A stretch of 64,000 nucleotides of DNA, taken from assembly GCF_003946695.1 (NCBI RefSeq), contig NZ_RHOX01000012.1:18413-82412 (forward strand), in the 5' to 3' direction. Positions 62,857-64,000 of this stretch are shown piece by piece. The position numbers and the translations under genes were made by a program. Positions within the stretch are counted from its first letter, which is position 1. Each line of letters begins with the position of its first letter. The stretch comes from Lapidilactobacillus bayanensis (GTDB lineage: Bacteria; Bacillota; Bacilli; Lactobacillales; Lactobacillaceae). The notes below the pieces were generated by a model. That model was not told where the DNA came from, did not search any database, and saw only the letters and a program-made list of their open reading frames with translations.

Positions 62857-63876
62857 TTATTTATGATTAGTCTTTAAATTGTTTTTGTGAAAAGAATTAA
62901 AGTTATTTTCGCGAAGAATTTGTCGAAGATTGGTTAAATCCGTTTCCGATAATGTGTCGTTCAAAATATAACTCTTCTTGAACCCGAATTTATCAAGGAA
63001 ATAAATTGAATCAGTGATCAATAAATCATAATCTTGATCAGGTGTCGCCGCTTCAACTTGATAATTCATCGGTAGAGCCATCTGTTGATTGAACTGATTG
63101 ATTAGTGCATAAGTATAGCTATAGCCATGTTTAACATAGAAGCCAATTAAAACTTTATGGCCAGCATAGTTTTGAACATAAGTTACGAAGGAATTAAAGA
63201 AGCTACTGTAGGTTATACGCGAATAATCTTTAACTGGCGTTTTGTCAATGACCTGTAATGAATGATCAATTAATTGTTCCACAATCGGATCAAATACTGT
63301 TGTTTGCGAGTCTTCCTTGTGCGTTTGATAATCGATAAAACTAAAAACAACTTTACCTCTAAATAAGTAATGTTGATTAAATAATTGCAAGGAAATTGGT
63401 TGCCAAGTTTGCCGCAATTTATTTTGAATCATGGTATCAGTGATACATTCTTGTTCAAAGGTGTAGTTAAACATCCATTCGGATTGTTGATTAACCGTAT
63501 TAAAGGGATTTTGCCAATCAGCGTATTGATTCAAGATTAAATTATTATGACTATCCTCAATGTATAGTGAAATAATCAACAAATAAAGATATAAAGAATT
63601 TCGTAGATTCTTGTTACTGGATCCTTGAATGAGTGCATTGGCATAAACATCTAAAACTTGTCGATATAGAGGATCTTGAAAAGCTTCCTGTATTAATAAG
63701 CCATATTCTTCGTTCTTAACATTGTAGTTTAATTTAACTCGAGTGCGGCTAACTTTTAACCACAGGCCAATATGTAGCGCGGTTGATTCACTAAAAGTTG
63801 TCTTAAGCTTATTCTGCAGTCTGTGAATAATCTGACTGATTTCGGTTTCTTTACTAAACTCTCTAATCTGCGGCAA
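62857..63876 (-). pseudogene. Mga-like regulator, N-terminal DNA-binding part missing or out of frame
   Basis: 339 residues matching the middle and C-terminal parts of Mga/AtxA-type PRD regulators, ending in an EIIB-like fold (VLIGFYVKHGYSYTYALINQ, then YDLLITDSIYFL). No HTH is present, and the assigned TTG start has no ribosome site. The same frame continues upstream without a start codon (encoding FFYYEFFWNALTLP, clearly the family) until a TAG about 60 bases on. The piece before that (LTGHSAYKLSSF) appears in another frame. The gene therefore looks frameshifted near 63910-63950, its 5' part lying outside the window. Confidence 0.6.
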
Positions 63877-64000
63877 AGTCAGGGCATTCCAAAAGAATTC
63901 ATAATAAAAGAAGATAGTTTGTATGCACTATGCCCTGTCAAGTTGACAGATGAAATAATATAAAATTGAATTTGTCTCTAAGCGGCTTCACTCCAGTATT

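Noticed and set aside
1..64000. rRNA or tRNA genes, replication origin, phage or transposase genes
   Set aside because: Looked for and not seen in the sequence or among the predicted proteins.

Overview
The window reads as chromosomal DNA of a low-GC Gram-positive lactic acid bacterium of the Lactobacillaceae (inference). The evidence is AT-rich codon use, strong GGAGG ribosome sites, PTS and ABC sugar operons, LacI/CcpA-like operators, Fst-type toxin loci and a cluster resembling the hydroxycinnamate reductase genes of Lactiplantibacillus. I saw no rRNA, tRNA, CRISPR array, transposase or phage gene.

Layout. (1) 1-8.2 kb: an oligosaccharide locus with the end of a GH88 hydrolase, a mannose-family PTS IIB-IIC-IID, two GH43 enzymes, a GH36 alpha-galactosidase and a nucleoside-hydrolase-like protein. 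(2) 8.2-8.6 kb: an Fst-type toxin-antitoxin locus with a frameshifted toxin. (3) 8.6-12.4 kb: an AraC regulator with two DNA-binding domains, an SDR protein and a ferredoxin-reductase-like flavoprotein. (4) 12.8-19.3 kb: a LacI-controlled operon for uptake and cleavage of beta-fructosides (lipoprotein, two permeases, GH32, fructokinase). (5) 19.7-25.4 kb: membrane and hypothetical proteins plus two flavodoxin-fold reductases, one with a four-motif tail that looks like ApbE flavinylation sites. (6) 25.8-29.8 kb: MarR and a heterodimeric multidrug ABC exporter, followed by three tandem structured repeats. (7) 30.3-37.8 kb: apbE, LysR, hcrA-like and hcrB-like genes, an MFS transporter and a second FMN-binding protein. 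(8) 37.9-38.9 kb: two more Fst-type loci and one antitoxin-only remnant. (9) 38.9-50.3 kb: an esterase, a GIY-YIG/DUF2075 ATPase beside a MazG-like gene with a nonsense codon, an ADP-ribosylglycohydrolase, a P-type ATPase behind a fluoride riboswitch, a MocR regulator and a deletion-damaged exopolysaccharide synthase. (10) 50.4-63.9 kb: TerC, SMR pump, aldo/keto reductase, beta-glucoside PTS, ManD-like enolase-superfamily enzyme with GntR, AraC, three HAD phosphatases and an Mga-like fragment. Three copies of a large structured repeat sit between these genes.

How it works together. Most of the window is accessory metabolism for plant-derived substrates: oligosaccharide and fructan import and hydrolysis, plus use of phenolic acids as electron sinks. 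The flavin genes form a functional set. ApbE would attach FMN covalently to the HcrB-like reductase, to its two-domain paralogue and perhaps to the repeat-tailed protein, while the small FMN reductases supply electrons. The strongest candidates for something undescribed are that repeat-tailed flavoprotein, the covarying 220-bp three-way-junction element (three copies), and the tandem 117-bp hairpin units.
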